Shown here: positions 25,626 to 39,614 of the stretch, one piece after another | Layout: the number at the start of each line of letters is the position of its first letter | How positions within the stretch are numbered: the first letter of the stretch is position 1 | NCBI GenBank assembly: GCA_002255365.1 | Contig: NCBI01000020.1 | Location: 1 to 49,730 of the forward strand | Source: Chromatiales bacterium 21-64-14 | GTDB taxonomy: Bacteria; Pseudomonadota; Gammaproteobacteria; 21-64-14 | Reading direction: 5' to 3' | Length of the DNA: 49,730 nucleotides | Position numbers and translations under genes: made by a program | Notes under the pieces: generated by a model | Seen by the model: the letters and a program-made list of their open reading frames with translations, nothing else | Told to the model about the DNA's origin: nothing | The model's database searches: none

Positions 25626-26829
25626 GGCCGACGTGGAGCGCACCGTGGTGGTACAGCTCGGTCAACAACGCGACGAAGGCCGGATCGTCCAGAAAGGGTG
25701 CGAACACGCCCGCGGGAACAACACCTCCGGCACAGAGTGGGCGCAGGGCGGAATGCCATGCGTCGGGATAGGAATAGCTGCGCCCGTCCACCGCCAAGTA
25801 GCGGTATCCGTTGCGGGCGCCGGTGACCGCGAAACGGCAGGCGGGCTCCGGGCGCAGCGCAGCGCCGTTGCGGATCCGTCGGTGCACGGTTGCTGACTTG
25901 AGCGGGCGTCGCGGCGGGACGCCGCCCAGACCGGGTTTGGGCTCCGTCACGAAGGCTGTGAACCAGCGCGCCAGGGTGTCTTCGTCCCAACGCAGGGCTT
26001 CCGTCAGGATCTCCCGTATCCGTTCCAGGGCGTCTGCGCCGATTTCCACCGGGTCGGCGGATGACCGCAGGGGCGGATCGCAGTAACGCGACTCCGGATC
26101 TACCGCGAGTACCTGCTGTTCCATCCACCCGCTCACCAACTCGCGATGGGTAGGGGCCCGGAAGCCGATCGAATACGTCATGCAGGGTTCCAGCGCGACC
26201 CCGTAATGGGCCACGCCGGGTGGTAGGTACAGCAGGTCACCGGGCTCCAGTACCCATTCTTCCTCTGCTTCGAAACGCGCCAGGATGCGCAGATCCAGGC
26301 TTGGTACCCATTCCAGGGACGGGTGGCGCTGGATTTGCCAGCGTCGGCGCCCGAGTCCCTGCAGCAGGAACACGTCGTAGTGGTCCACGTGGGGCCCCAC
26401 GCCGCCCGCTTCCGGCGCGTAACTCACCATGATGTCATCGATGCGCCAGTCCGGGAGGAAACGAAACGCTTCCCGGAGCGCGCCGACCGGCGCGACCCGT
26501 TTGTCCACGTCCTGTACCAGCAGGGTCCAGTGGGTCTCCGGCAAGGTGGTGAAGTCCCGCTCCTGAAATGGGCCATGGCGCACCTCCCAGGGGCGGGCTC
26601 CGGCCCGCTCCAATACGAGTCGCGCCTCCACTTCGTCCGCGCAGGCGAGACCCGCCAGTTCCTCCGGGCTAAGGGGATTGCGGAAGCCGGGGAGGGCACC
26701 CGGTATCCGAAGCGGCGCTTTTTGCCAATATCGATCCAGGAATGCCTGGGGATCGGTGCCGAGCTCGATCTGGCTCGGGGGCTTGGGTTGAGTCAAGGGC
26801 GGGTCTCCAGGGGTGTGGCGTTCAGCCAT
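25612..26829 (-). CDS. roxA: Ribosomal protein L16 arginine hydroxylase RoxA (YcfD-type JmjC cupin)
   Basis: Fe(II)/2-oxoglutarate oxygenase of 405 residues, homologous to E. coli YcfD, which hydroxylates an arginine of ribosomal protein L16. The JmjC cupin core shows VSYAPEAGGVGPHVDHYDVF and EPGDLLYLPPGVAHYG, giving the iron triad His147, Asp149 and His208. The sequence between (LLQGLGRRRWQIQ) is the typical second strand. After the cupin come a dimerisation region and a C-terminal winged-helix-like part. Length is slightly above the E. coli protein. ATG at 26829. It overlaps the GNAT gene downstream by 14 bases and is divergent from the first GGDEF-EAL gene. Confidence 0.92.
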   Translation of the reverse strand: MAERHTPGDPPLTQPKPPSQIELGTDPQAFLDRYWQKAPLRIPGALPGFRNPLSPEELAGLACADEVEARLVLERAGARPWEVRHGPFQERDFTTLPETHWTLLVQDVDKRVAPVGALREAFRFLPDWRIDDIMVSYAPEAGGVGPHVDHYDVFLLQGLGRRRWQIQRHPSLEWVPSLDLRILARFEAEEEWVLEPGDLLYLPPGVAHYGVALEPCMTYSIGFRAPTHRELVSGWMEQQVLAVDPESRYCDPPLRSSADPVEIGADALERIREILTEALRWDEDTLARWFTAFVTEPKPGLGGVPPRRPLKSATVHRRIRNGAALRPEPACRFAVTGARNGYRYLAVDGRSYSYPDAWHSALRPLCAGGVVPAGVFAPFLDDPAFVALLTELYHHGALHVGHEPG

Positions 26830-26976
26830 CGGGGGCAGAAGAACCGATCCGCGTCAATGTAACTCACTATTCCTGCGCCGTAACCGGCTGGGTGCTTGCC
26901 GTGGGCGTAACAACCCCGAGCCGGGGCGCTAAGCTGCTGAAGTTTTGAATCTTCCGGCCGCTATGACCGATTGAGC

Positions 26977-27014
26977 GGTCGTGCGCCGCCGGGTGCATGG
27001 GCGGCAGCACGACC
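26977..27014. repeat. Long GC-rich hairpin, 14-bp stem with one bulge
   Basis: GGTCGTGC GCCGCC (26977-26990) pairs with GGCGGC-A-GCACGACC (27000-27014) across a nine-base loop; the only irregularity is a bulged A at 27006. There is no T tract on either side, so it is not an ordinary intrinsic terminator. It may be a REP-like element, part of a leader RNA or a protein-binding site. Confidence 0.6.
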
Positions 27015-27087
27015 CGGTGCCCCATCCGGTAACCAGGCCACCGGCATATGTATCTCAGTAATCACATTAAACTCTTTATCTTATTAG

Positions 27088-27117
27088 TTGACCAAATAGA
27101 AACGACCCAGGTACGGT
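27088..27117 (+). promoter_or_regulatory. Candidate promoter for the first GGDEF-EAL gene
   Basis: TTGACC (27088-27093) and TACGGT (27112-27117) with an 18-base spacer, next to an AT-rich segment. The -35 is good and the -10 mediocre. The leader to the start codon would be about 145 bases. Confidence 0.35.
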
Positions 27118-27268
27118 GCTGAATTCTTCCCATGCCCCTTCCATTCGCATCCGCAAGCTCCGGAGCAATCCCAACGGGCGATAGGTTTCGCAAGGAGAGA
27201 AGCCTCGTTCCGCGCATGAGCGAATATCTCTGCGCCACGCGGATCCCGCGCCCGCCAGGTGGACTCCT

Positions 27269-29701
27269 ATGGCGTTCCTGACCCGGGTCTGGACCTTTTG
27301 GAGGCGGGCCCCCCTCGCCCTTCAGGCGCTGATTCTGACCGCCACGCTCGGGTTGTTGGTGTGGACTGCCTCCGGCTACCTCTATGCTCACGACTTGACG
27401 CGGGTCTTTGAGCGCCGTCTCGGGGACCAGGCCATGGCCCAGTCCCGCCGGGACTGGGCAGTCTTCGACCGGCGGCTGCGGACCTACCATCAGGCCGCGG
27501 TACTATTCGCCGACCGTGAGGCGGTACACGATTATTTGGCATCCACGAGCTGGCAGGGAGCGCTGGCACCTGCCGCGCCCGTCTTATACCACGACTTGCC
27601 GCCTCCTTGGCTTCCGAGCCCGGCGGTGATGGGCGCCGTGGCCCGTCCCGAGTACGCGATGCTCGTGGATCAGCATGGGCGGGTCCGGGAGCTGTACGTC
27701 GGGCGCGCCGCAGCACCTCCGCCAGCCCTGGTGGCGATTGACCAGCGGTTACTGCGTCTGAGTCAGGGGCAAACCTATCTCACCTCCCTGGACGGCCAAC
27801 CCTACTTGGTGTCCAGCGCGCCGGTGGACCAGGGCCGCGCCGTGCCGGAAGCGTTCCTGGTCCTGGCCTCGCCATTGGACGGCAGCTTTCTACGCAATTT
27901 GGAGGAAAATGAGCCGTCCGGGGACATCCTTGCCCTGCTGAGCCCGGACGGGCGCCGCATCCTGGTCAGTGGCCGGCCCGCCACGCTTCCTTCGAATACC
28001 TTGGTGTCCGGGTTGGGAAACCGGTACCTGCTGGTTGACCAGGGACCGATCCATGCCGGCGCGTCCGGTTTGACGGCGCACTTCGCCACCCTGTATTCCA
28101 CTACGGAGACGCGCCGGTTGATAGGCCGGGTAATGGCGCACGAACGGGGGCAGCGGTTGCTCACCGCCCTGGCCTTCGTGGTGGCCTTCGGCCTGCTCCT
28201 GCTTTGGACCACCTACCGCATCCGGTTCATGAGCTTGCGGGTCGGCGAATTTTCCCGCCGCCTGGGCTTGTCGCAGCTGTCCGGGGGCGGCGGGGACGAA
28301 TTGCAGGGCCTGGAGAGAAAGTTTCAGCACCTGATGGAACAAGTCGTGCACGAGACCTCCAGCCTGGAACATCAGACCCTGCACGATGCGCTCACCAATT
28401 TGCCAAACCGGATCCTGCTGTATGACCGTCTCGAGCATGCCGTCCTCAGTGGCCAGCGCGATAAGCGCCCGTTCGGGCTGCTGATGATGGACTTGGATCG
28501 TTTCAAGGAGATCAACGACACTCTGGGTCATCACATCGGCGACCAGATGCTGAAGCAGGTGGCCCAGCGTTTGTTGGGGGTTTTGCGGACCACCGATACG
28601 GTCGCGCGGCTCGGCGGCGATGAGTTCGCAGTCCTGTTGCCCGCCGCTGCACAGGACCATTCCATGCAGTTGGCGCGCAAGATCGCCGACGCCATCGACC
28701 AGCCGTTTTCGGTAGAGGGCCACAACCTCAGTGTGGGCATCAGCATCGGTATCGTGCATTTCCCGGTGCACGGGAACGATGCCAATACCCTGCTGCAGCG
28801 TGCCGATATCGCGATGTACATGGCGAAACGCCTCGACAGCGGCTTTGCGATCTATGACCCTGGCCAGGACCAGCACAGTGTGGAACGCATCGCGCTCATG
28901 AGCGATCTGCGCGAATCGATCCAGAAAGGAGAGTTGGAGCTCTATTTCCAACCGGAGTTTTGCATGAAAACCGGGCGTGTGCTGCGCGCGGAGGCATTGT
29001 TGCGCTGGTCGCATCCCCGGTTCGGACAGATCCCGCCGGATGATTTCATTCATATCGCCGAACAGACGGGCCTGATCAAGCCCCTTACGGTATGGGTGCT
29101 CGACAACGCCCTGCGGCAATGCACGCGCTGGGTTCAGGAGGGTATGGACCTGGACGTCGCAGTGAATCTTTCCGTGCGTAATCTTCAGGATCCCAAGATG
29201 GCGGATGTGATTGACCAGTTGCTGCGCAAGTGGCAACTTCCGCCCCGGCGGCTGATCGTTGAGGTGACCGAAAGCGCCATCATGTCTGATCCTGGAAACG
29301 TGCGGGAAAACCTTCTGCGCTTGAACGCCATAGGAGTGCGGAGCTGCGTGGACGATTTCGGGACCGGATATTCGTCTCTGGCATATCTGAAACAACTTCC
29401 ATTGAATGAGATCAAGATCGACAAGTCGTTTGTCATGGAGATGGTTCGCAATGACAACGACGCGGTCATCGTGCGGGCCACTATCGACTTGGCGCACAAC
29501 TTGGGCCTGGGTGTGGTGGCGGAGGGGGTGGAGCTGCGCGAGGTCTGGGAGGTGTTGGAGATTTTGGGCTGCGATGTGGCCCAGGGCAACTATCTCGGCA
29601 TCCCGTTGCCGGCTGCGGACTTCATCGGCTGGCTTAGTGTCGCCAAGCTGAATCCGCTGGTATCCAATCTGATCCGCGCGCGCGCGCGGTCCGGTCCATA
29701 A
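27269..29701 (+). CDS. Membrane GGDEF-EAL protein (c-di-GMP cyclase/phosphodiesterase)
   Basis: Inner-membrane c-di-GMP turnover protein of 810 residues. Two membrane helices (about 14-35 and 296-317) enclose a periplasmic sensor domain of about 260 residues that I cannot assign to a named family. Then come the GGDEF domain (LGGDEFAVLLP, about residue 447) with an RTTD inhibitory site five residues before it, and the EAL domain (RAEALLRW, about 572; later DDFGTGYSS and VVAEGVE). Both active-site signatures look intact, so it could make or degrade c-di-GMP depending on the sensed signal. ATG at 27269 follows GGTGGA. Divergent from roxA. The ligand and the output pathway are unknown. Confidence 0.95.
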   Translation: MAFLTRVWTFWRRAPLALQALILTATLGLLVWTASGYLYAHDLTRVFERRLGDQAMAQSRRDWAVFDRRLRTYHQAAVLFADREAVHDYLASTSWQGALAPAAPVLYHDLPPPWLPSPAVMGAVARPEYAMLVDQHGRVRELYVGRAAAPPPALVAIDQRLLRLSQGQTYLTSLDGQPYLVSSAPVDQGRAVPEAFLVLASPLDGSFLRNLEENEPSGDILALLSPDGRRILVSGRPATLPSNTLVSGLGNRYLLVDQGPIHAGASGLTAHFATLYSTTETRRLIGRVMAHERGQRLLTALAFVVAFGLLLLWTTYRIRFMSLRVGEFSRRLGLSQLSGGGGDELQGLERKFQHLMEQVVHETSSLEHQTLHDALTNLPNRILLYDRLEHAVLSGQRDKRPFGLLMMDLDRFKEINDTLGHHIGDQMLKQVAQRLLGVLRTTDTVARLGGDEFAVLLPAAAQDHSMQLARKIADAIDQPFSVEGHNLSVGISIGIVHFPVHGNDANTLLQRADIAMYMAKRLDSGFAIYDPGQDQHSVERIALMSDLRESIQKGELELYFQPEFCMKTGRVLRAEALLRWSHPRFGQIPPDDFIHIAEQTGLIKPLTVWVLDNALRQCTRWVQEGMDLDVAVNLSVRNLQDPKMADVIDQLLRKWQLPPRRLIVEVTESAIMSDPGNVRENLLRLNAIGVRSCVDDFGTGYSSLAYLKQLPLNEIKIDKSFVMEMVRNDNDAVIVRATIDLAHNLGLGVVAEGVELREVWEVLEILGCDVAQGNYLGIPLPAADFIGWLSVAKLNPLVSNLIRARARSGP

Positions 29702-29788
29702 GGCCGGTAGTCTGGATAATTCCTGGTGGTGATAGAGCCCGTGATTTAGGCGCGCACTGAACGGCGCCTCTAAGCTTGAAACGCCATG

Positions 29789-33950
<4,162 letters not shown>

Positions 33951-34069
33951 GAAATGCATCCCCTTGCCATGGTTGGAATACCGCCGGATATCCTGCGCCT
34001 GAAACACCCGGTCAGCGATCGCCACAGGAGGTCACGACCGGCCTCGCCCGGATATCAGCCCGGTCGGAA

Positions 34070-34097
34070 ATAATATCATTCTATTCAGACGTTTAAA
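34070..34097 (-). promoter_or_regulatory. Candidate promoter of acnA-purB
   Basis: On the minus strand, TTTAAA (34097-34092) and TATTAT (34075-34070) are separated by 16 bases in a conspicuously AT-rich patch between hflD and acnA. The -10 is good and the -35 weak. The leader would be about 115 bases. Confidence 0.4.
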
Positions 34098-34145
34098 AGT
34101 AAGACTCGCGCCGATGGGTAGCCAGTAACCGGGTCACGATGACCG

Positions 34146-34766
34146 CTAAACGCTGCCCAGACCGCCGACCGCCTCTAGCAGCGCCGCGCGGGAGAATAGC
34201 AGCTTCAGCCGCCCGCCGCCGCACTGGCGCCAAAGTACCGCGGAACGGATCGCCGCCAGTAACAGGGCGCGCACCCGATGGATGTTGTCCGGCATTGCCA
34301 ATTGGGCCGCGGCCCCGGTGATGAGGATTCGGTCGGGCAGGGTGCTCACGGTCTGCGTGTAGGTCTCCGCAAGGGCGGCGCTCACCTCAGGATGGGTGAG
34401 CGGAAGGCGCTGCCCTTCGGTTGCGGCGTGATCGATCCCCGCGCGTATCGCTTTCAGTAGACGTGGGCGGCGGGATAACTGACGTTCCGCATGCAGTACC
34501 GCCACCGTATACCGGGTGAGTTCCAGGTCCCGGTGCGGGCCCCGGAGGGTGAGTTGGCGTTCGAGCAGGGACAGTCCCCGGGCCAGGCCGCCGAGGTCGC
34601 CGTAGACGTCTTGGGCGGTGCGTGGGTCGGTCTGGAACAGGCTGCCGAGGCACACCGTCAAGGCCCGGGGATCCAGGGCGTGTCCGCGGGCGGCGCGCTG
34701 CACCAGATCCAGGGCCTGAAGGACGCCGGACAGTGCCAGGGCTTGGTCCCGACGGCGAGCGATCAT
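34146..34766 (-). CDS. hflD: High frequency lysogenization protein HflD homolog
   Basis: HflD of 206 residues (E. coli 213), a small helical peripheral membrane protein that in E. coli can bind the lambda CII activator; its role for the cell is unclear. Recognisable features are ALSGVLQALDLVQRAARGH, ELTRYTVAVLHAERQLS and the C-terminal LLLAAIRSAVLWRQCGGG followed by RLKLLFSR. The frame extends upstream to 35084 through mnmA, but similarity begins at the ATG at 34766 (MIARRRDQ). It follows mnmA by 46 bases, the usual arrangement. Confidence 0.9.
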   Translation of the reverse strand: MIARRRDQALALSGVLQALDLVQRAARGHALDPRALTVCLGSLFQTDPRTAQDVYGDLGGLARGLSLLERQLTLRGPHRDLELTRYTVAVLHAERQLSRRPRLLKAIRAGIDHAATEGQRLPLTHPEVSAALAETYTQTVSTLPDRILITGAAAQLAMPDNIHRVRALLLAAIRSAVLWRQCGGGRLKLLFSRAALLEAVGGLGSV

Positions 34767-34812
34767 CGACCGCTCGCGGGCTGCGCTGGTCCGCGGGCTG
34801 CCGGACCACGGT

Positions 34813-35955
34813 TCATACGGTCTCCAGCGCGGCCTCAATGACACCCCCACCCAGGCATTCCTCGCCACGGTAGAGCACCACCGACTGCCCGGGTGTAATG
34901 GCGCGCTGCGGGTGCGTGAAGCGGACGACGTAGCCGTCGTCGCTGGATTCCACGACGCAAGCCTGATCGGCTTGGCGGTAGCGGATGCGCGCCGTGCAGG
35001 ACAGAGGCAGCAGTGGCGCCTGTTCCGCGATCCAGTGGAGCGGGCCGGTGCGCAGCGCGGGGCGCGCGAGGCGTGGGTGATCATGCCCCTGGGCCACCAC
35101 CAGCACGTTGTGCGCCAGGTCTTTGTCGACCACGTACCAGGCCCCCTCGGCGGCGCCGCTGTGACCGCCGACGCCGAGGCCGCGCCGCTGTCCCAGGGTA
35201 TAGAACATCACGCCTTCGTGACGCCCGAGGAGTTCACCATCCATGCCACGGATCTCGCCCGGCTGCGCCGGGAGATAGCGGCGCAGGAATCCGCGGAAAT
35301 CCCGCTCGCCGATGAAACAGATTCCGGTGCTGTCCTTCTTGGCATGTATGGCCAGGCCCGCTTCCCGGGCCAGGGTACGCACCTGGCCCTTGTGCAGTGC
35401 CCCGAGCGGAAACCACGCGCGTGCGAGTTGTTCCTGCCCGAGGGTATGGAGGAAGTAGCTCTGATCCTTGGCGGCATCCGCCGCCTTGAACAGGTGCACG
35501 CGCCCATCCCGCGTTTCCAGGCGCGCGTAGTGACCGGTGGCGATGCGCTCCGCACCCAGGCGCAGTGCATGATCCAGAAACGCACGGAACTTGATCTCCC
35601 GGTTGCACAGCACGTCGGGGTTCGGCGTGCGCCCGGCGCGGTGTTCCGCGAGGAAGTGGGCGAACACACGCGTGCGGTACTGGTCCGCGAAGTTAACCGT
35701 ATGCAGCGGGATCGACAGGTGTTTGCAGACCGCCTGCGCGTCGTCGAGATCCGCCGCCGCAGCGCACACCCCGTCGGTGTCGTCGTCCTCCCAGTTTTTC
35801 ATGAAGAGACCCTGCACCTGATAGCCCCGCCGCGCCAACAGCAAGGCCGCCACCGAGGAGTCGACGCCTCCGGACAGGCCCACGGCCACGCGCCGCACGG
35901 CGGTGTCGGGGACCGGAGGAGTGGGGGGCAGGGTGACGAGCGGGCTCGCGGGCAT
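34813..35955 (-). CDS. mnmA: tRNA-specific 2-thiouridylase MnmA
   Basis: MnmA of 380 residues, adding sulfur to U34 of tRNAs for Lys, Glu and Gln with ATP and the TusE sulfur relay. The PP-loop GLSGGVDSS lies at 26-34. The two catalytic cysteines are Cys117 ([12 protein letters not shown]) and Cys213 ([13 protein letters not shown]), spaced as in E. coli. [14 protein letters not shown] and [15 protein letters not shown] are further signatures. The N terminus is about 15 residues longer than in E. coli, with a Pro-rich tail; an internal start is possible. Sits between nudJ and hflD, the gammaproteobacterial order. Confidence 0.97.
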   Translation of the reverse strand: MPASPLVTLPPTPPVPDTAVRRVAVGLSGGVDSSVAALLLARRGYQVQGLFMKNWEDDDTDGVCAAAADLDDAQAVCKHLSIPLHTVNFADQYRTRVFAHFLAEHRAGRTPNPDVLCNREIKFRAFLDHALRLGAERIATGHYARLETRDGRVHLFKAADAAKDQSYFLHTLGQEQLARAWFPLGALHKGQVRTLAREAGLAIHAKKDSTGICFIGERDFRGFLRRYLPAQPGEIRGMDGELLGRHEGVMFYTLGQRRGLGVGGHSGAAEGAWYVVDKDLAHNVLVVAQGHDHPRLARPALRTGPLHWIAEQAPLLPLSCTARIRYRQADQACVVESSDDGYVVRFTHPQRAITPGQSVVLYRGEECLGGGVIEAALETV

Positions 35956-36032
35956 GGTGATCCGGGGTTGCAGGGCGCAGCACTATGTCCCTGCCGGAGG
36001 TTGAGGGAAGGCGCGTGCCGCGCCGGTTCAGT

Positions 36033-36497
36033 TTAGCGGATTTCCGCGCCATCCCCCAGGTCCTGAAGCAGCTCCAGGGGATAGCGGTGGCCCGCTTGGT
36101 AGTCCTCGAGACAGCGCAGCACCAGAGGACTGCGGTGCCGTGGGCCGTGGGCCTCCAGCTCCGCGCGGGTCAACCAGAGGGCGCGGTGGATCCCGGCATC
36201 GAGGGTCCGTCCCGGCTCCTGCCGGTCGCAGGTTCCGGCGAAACAGAAGCGCAGGAAAGTCACGCTGCGGCTGGGTTCCACCCAGCGGTAGATCCCGGTG
36301 AGCCAGCGCGGCTGGAAGTGCCAAGCAGTCTCCTCCAGGGTTTCCCGGATGGCGGCCTGGACCAGGGACTCTCCCGGGTCCAGGTGTCCAGCGGGCTGGT
36401 TGAACACGAGGCGGCCTCGTATTTCCTCCTCTACTACCAGAAACCGCCCGTCCCGCTCCGCCAGGGTGGCAACCGTCACATGGGGTTTCCAGGTCAT
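36033..36497 (-). CDS. nudJ: Nudix phosphatase NudJ
   Basis: NudJ of 154 residues, a Nudix hydrolase that in E. coli dephosphorylates HMP-pyrophosphate and nucleoside di/triphosphates. It begins MTWKPHVTVATLAERDGRF, followed by the Nudix box GHLDPGESLVQAAIRETLEE with T-A-W after it (Ala at the last Gly position of the consensus). The C terminus (SPLVLRCLEDYQAGHRYPLE) is also NudJ-like. The frame extends to 36647, but the ATG at 36497 starts the family homology. First gene of the minus-strand nudJ-mnmA-hflD block, 77 bases before mnmA, and divergent from the second GGDEF-EAL gene. Confidence 0.93.
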   Translation of the reverse strand: MTWKPHVTVATLAERDGRFLVVEEEIRGRLVFNQPAGHLDPGESLVQAAIRETLEETAWHFQPRWLTGIYRWVEPSRSVTFLRFCFAGTCDRQEPGRTLDAGIHRALWLTRAELEAHGPRHRSPLVLRCLEDYQAGHRYPLELLQDLGDGAEIR

Positions 36498-36629
36498 TGC
36501 TTCGTCTCCCAGGGCTTCGATCGGCTCAAGTTTCACATTATCGATCCGATACAAACCAGTGATATTCTGAGTGAAATTTAGAAAGCAAACTAAAACCGCA
36601 GCACCGGACACCGGAGCGCTTCCCGTCCC

Positions 36630-39515
36630 ATGCGCAGGCCTTGGCAAAGTTTCCGTGGGCGTTTCCTGGTTACCGCCGGCGTGGTGATGTTAGCCCTTCT
36701 GGCCCTTTCTCTGTATACCGACGCGCGGGTACGGTCCCAGGCCCGGGACAACCTCGCATTGGTCCGGAACCACGCATACTTGCAGCAGACCGTGCACGTC
36801 TTGCGCGGCCAACTCCGGGGGCTCGAGTCCGCCCTGCGTCGGTACGCGGTACGGAAAGACCCGTACGCACTCCCGGGCCTGGAACGCCGACTGAACGGAC
36901 TCCAACAGGGCGCCCAGCGCCTCGTGGACCCGCCGTTTGGGGTTTGGTCGCCAGAGATTCGGACCCTCCTGGCGGAATCCCAGGATTTGCTCGATCAGAT
37001 AGACCATCGATTCCGGGGGGTGTTGGAGGTCCTCCCGACCCCGGAATTGCGGCGCCGCGCTGCGGCGATTACGCGCGATGGGCTGGCCCCCGCCAACCGT
37101 GACTTCCTGCAGGCCCTGCAGCGGACGTTGGCCGAGGCACGGGGATCGGAACGGGGCGGATCCCGGGTGCGCCGGATGCGCGCGCAGCTGCGCGCGGACT
37201 GGCAGGCCCGTGCCCGCGCCGTGCAGGCCTTCGCGGCGCGACTGTCCGGTGCCGCCGCGCCACAATCCCGACGCGCGCCGTTTCCGGACCACCGGGGCGC
37301 CAATCGGCACCGGGTGCAAGCCGACCTGGACGCCCTCTACGGGCCGCGCCGCGCCGGGCTGGATCATCCTGCCGGTGCCGGGTACGTCGCGCTGCAGACC
37401 GCCCAGCGCCGCTACGATGCGGCCCTCGCAGCACTGCTCCAGTTGTGGCGCCGCCACCCGCCGGTCCTGGATTCGCGCTTGCTCCAGCAGCGCGTGCAAC
37501 CACTGCTCACCAGGACCCGGGGCCTGTTCGATGTCATCGAACGCCGCTCGAGCGCGGAGATCGCCGCGGGCCTCGCGGATACCAGCCGTACCACCGGGGC
37601 CCTATCCCGGTTGTTGTGGGGCTACACCCTGCTGGGTCTGCTGCTGTTCGCTGCGGCCTACCGAATTTTCGACCGCCGAGTTCGGCGGCCGTTGCGGGAA
37701 CTCACCCACGCGATCGATGCCGACGGACGGGGAGGCGCCTCCCTCCAAACGCGGCGTCCCCCCCTGGCTGAGGCCGAGCAGGTGCTGAGCGCATTCGGCC
37801 GGATGAAGGAACAGGCACAGATGCGGCAACGGCGCCTGCAGGCGATACTCGACCACGTTCGGGACGGGATTCTCACGTTGACGGAACACGGCGCAATCGA
37901 GACCTTCAACCGCGCGGCACAGACCCTGTTCGGATACCGGGCAGAGGAAGCAGTGGGCAGGAACTTTGCGTACCTGCTTGCCGGACCAGGCCCATTCGAC
38001 CCCGTGGCCTGTCTCGCAAGCGCCGGGGGTTCGGACTGCCCGGGGCAGGAGCTTTCCCTGGAGGCCCAGCGCAAGGACGGGCGGCGGTTTCCACTGTCCC
38101 TTAAGCTTAGCGAGATGATGGTCGATGGCCAACGCTGTTTCACGGCGATCGTCGCCGATGTCAGTGGGCAACAGCAGATGGTCCAGCGGCTCACGGATCT
38201 CGCGGAACATGATTCGCTCACCGGATTATACAACCGCTATTACTTCATGGAGGAACTGGTGCGCGTGTTCGACCAGGCGGTGCGCAGCGGCGCCGGGCGT
38301 TACGCGCTGCTGTATCTGGATCTTGACAATTTCAAATATGTGAATGACACCCTCGGGCACCACGCGGGCGACCACCTGATGGTCGAGGTTGGGGCGCTGT
38401 TAAGGGAGAGGGTCCGTAGCAGCGATCTGCTTGCGCGTGTCGGGGGCGATGAATTCGCGGTGCTGCTCTGCGACGTCGATGAGGATACCAGCCTGCGGGT
38501 CGCGGAATCCTATCGTCTCCAGCTTGCGGACTACGTCTTCGACCTTCAGGGAGCCCGTGTCGACGTTGGATGTTCCATCGGGGTGGCGCCGTTTACGGAG
38601 CGTGTGGAGACTAAAGAGGAATGGCTGGCTCACGCGGATATCGCCTGTCACGCCGCCAAGCGCTTGGGCCGCAACCGGGTGCATGTCTTCCGCGGCGCGG
38701 ATCGCGAGAATGTGGCGGAGATGACCTTGGATATAGGTTGGGCGCGGCGGATCAAACGCGCGATCGACGAGAACCGCTTTGCCATCGCCTGCCAGCCGAT
38801 CGTGGCTGCCGGCAGCGGCGTGGTGCACGGCTATGAAGTGCTGTTGCGCATGCTCGGTGACAACGATGAGGTGATCCTCCCGGCGGGTTTTCTGGCTTCG
38901 GCGGAGCGTTTTGGGCTCATGACGGAGATCGACAAATGGGTGGTGAGAAATGCGATTTCCACGCTAGCCGAACAGCGTAGTGCGGGCGGGGACGTACGCT
39001 ATTCGTTGAACCTTTCGGCCGCTTCCATCAATGATCTGGGGGCGCGGGAGTTGATCATCCGGGAGGTGCAGCGCAGCGCCGTCGATCCCGCAGCCCTGAC
39101 TTTTGAGATCACGGAAACGGTGGCCATCGCCGATCTGACCGTCGCGGCGCAGTTTCTCTCGAGTCTGCGTGCGCTGGGATGCACCACGGCGCTGGACGAT
39201 TTCGGCGTGGGATATTCCTCCTTCACCTATCTTAAGGACCTGCCGGTGGACTACGTGAAGATCGACGGTTCCTTCGTTCGCACGATGGACACGGACCCGG
39301 TTAATTTGACCGTGGTGCGTTCCATGAACGAGGTGGCCCACGCGATGGGAAAGAAGACGGTGGCGGAGTTCGTCGAATCCCAGCAGATCCTGCATTTGCT
39401 CCAGGAAATTGGTGTGGACTATGCCCAGGGCTTTTACCTGGGACGTCCGGATATGTCCTTTCCCTGCCGGGCAGTTGCCCGCTCGGCGGGCGTCCCTGGG
39501 ATCTGTCCGACCTGA
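36630..39515 (+). CDS. Membrane PAS-GGDEF-EAL protein (c-di-GMP turnover)
   Basis: Inner-membrane c-di-GMP protein of 961 residues. TM1 is at about 13-30 and TM2 at about 328-348, enclosing a long, Arg-rich, mostly helical periplasmic domain. A HAMP-like linker (RRVRRPLRELTHAIDADG) and a PAS domain (about 405-510; AILDHVRDGILTLTEHGAIE) follow. The GGDEF domain has RVGGDEFAVLL (about 605) preceded by an RSSD inhibitory site; the EAL domain has YEVLLRM in place of EAL (about 734, Glu kept), DDFGVGYSSF and KTVAEFVE. Both catalytic Glu-containing motifs therefore look functional. ATG at 36630. Divergent from nudJ across 132 bases. The arrangement differs from the 27.3 kb protein, so the two are not recent duplicates. 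Confidence 0.94.
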   Translation: MRRPWQSFRGRFLVTAGVVMLALLALSLYTDARVRSQARDNLALVRNHAYLQQTVHVLRGQLRGLESALRRYAVRKDPYALPGLERRLNGLQQGAQRLVDPPFGVWSPEIRTLLAESQDLLDQIDHRFRGVLEVLPTPELRRRAAAITRDGLAPANRDFLQALQRTLAEARGSERGGSRVRRMRAQLRADWQARARAVQAFAARLSGAAAPQSRRAPFPDHRGANRHRVQADLDALYGPRRAGLDHPAGAGYVALQTAQRRYDAALAALLQLWRRHPPVLDSRLLQQRVQPLLTRTRGLFDVIERRSSAEIAAGLADTSRTTGALSRLLWGYTLLGLLLFAAAYRIFDRRVRRPLRELTHAIDADGRGGASLQTRRPPLAEAEQVLSAFGRMKEQAQMRQRRLQAILDHVRDGILTLTEHGAIETFNRAAQTLFGYRAEEAVGRNFAYLLAGPGPFDPVACLASAGGSDCPGQELSLEAQRKDGRRFPLSLKLSEMMVDGQRCFTAIVADVSGQQQMVQRLTDLAEHDSLTGLYNRYYFMEELVRVFDQAVRSGAGRYALLYLDLDNFKYVNDTLGHHAGDHLMVEVGALLRERVRSSDLLARVGGDEFAVLLCDVDEDTSLRVAESYRLQLADYVFDLQGARVDVGCSIGVAPFTERVETKEEWLAHADIACHAAKRLGRNRVHVFRGADRENVAEMTLDIGWARRIKRAIDENRFAIACQPIVAAGSGVVHGYEVLLRMLGDNDEVILPAGFLASAERFGLMTEIDKWVVRNAISTLAEQRSAGGDVRYSLNLSAASINDLGARELIIREVQRSAVDPAALTFEITETVAIADLTVAAQFLSSLRALGCTTALDDFGVGYSSFTYLKDLPVDYVKIDGSFVRTMDTDPVNLTVVRSMNEVAHAMGKKTVAEFVESQQILHLLQEIGVDYAQGFYLGRPDMSFPCRAVARSAGVPGICPT

Positions 39516-39614
39516 ATTCGCGGCACCGCCGTGCCGGGGCGCGCCGCAGTTGGCCGCGCGCGGGGCGCGAGTGCTAGAATCGCGGCCGGATCATGCTCAA
39601 GCCCCGGAGTCTTC

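Larger units (their letters stand above)
26830..27268. other. Divergent intergenic region with hairpin and AT-rich segment
   Basis: This 439-base gap between roxA and the first GGDEF-EAL gene has a GC-rich long hairpin (26977-27014) and an AT-rich segment around 27050-27105 that holds a candidate plus-strand promoter. No ORF with coding character or RNA gene was recognised. Confidence 0.4.

Noticed and set aside
27890..29497. A 535-codon open frame on the minus strand
   Set aside because: Antisense to the GGDEF-EAL gene; no recognisable domain.
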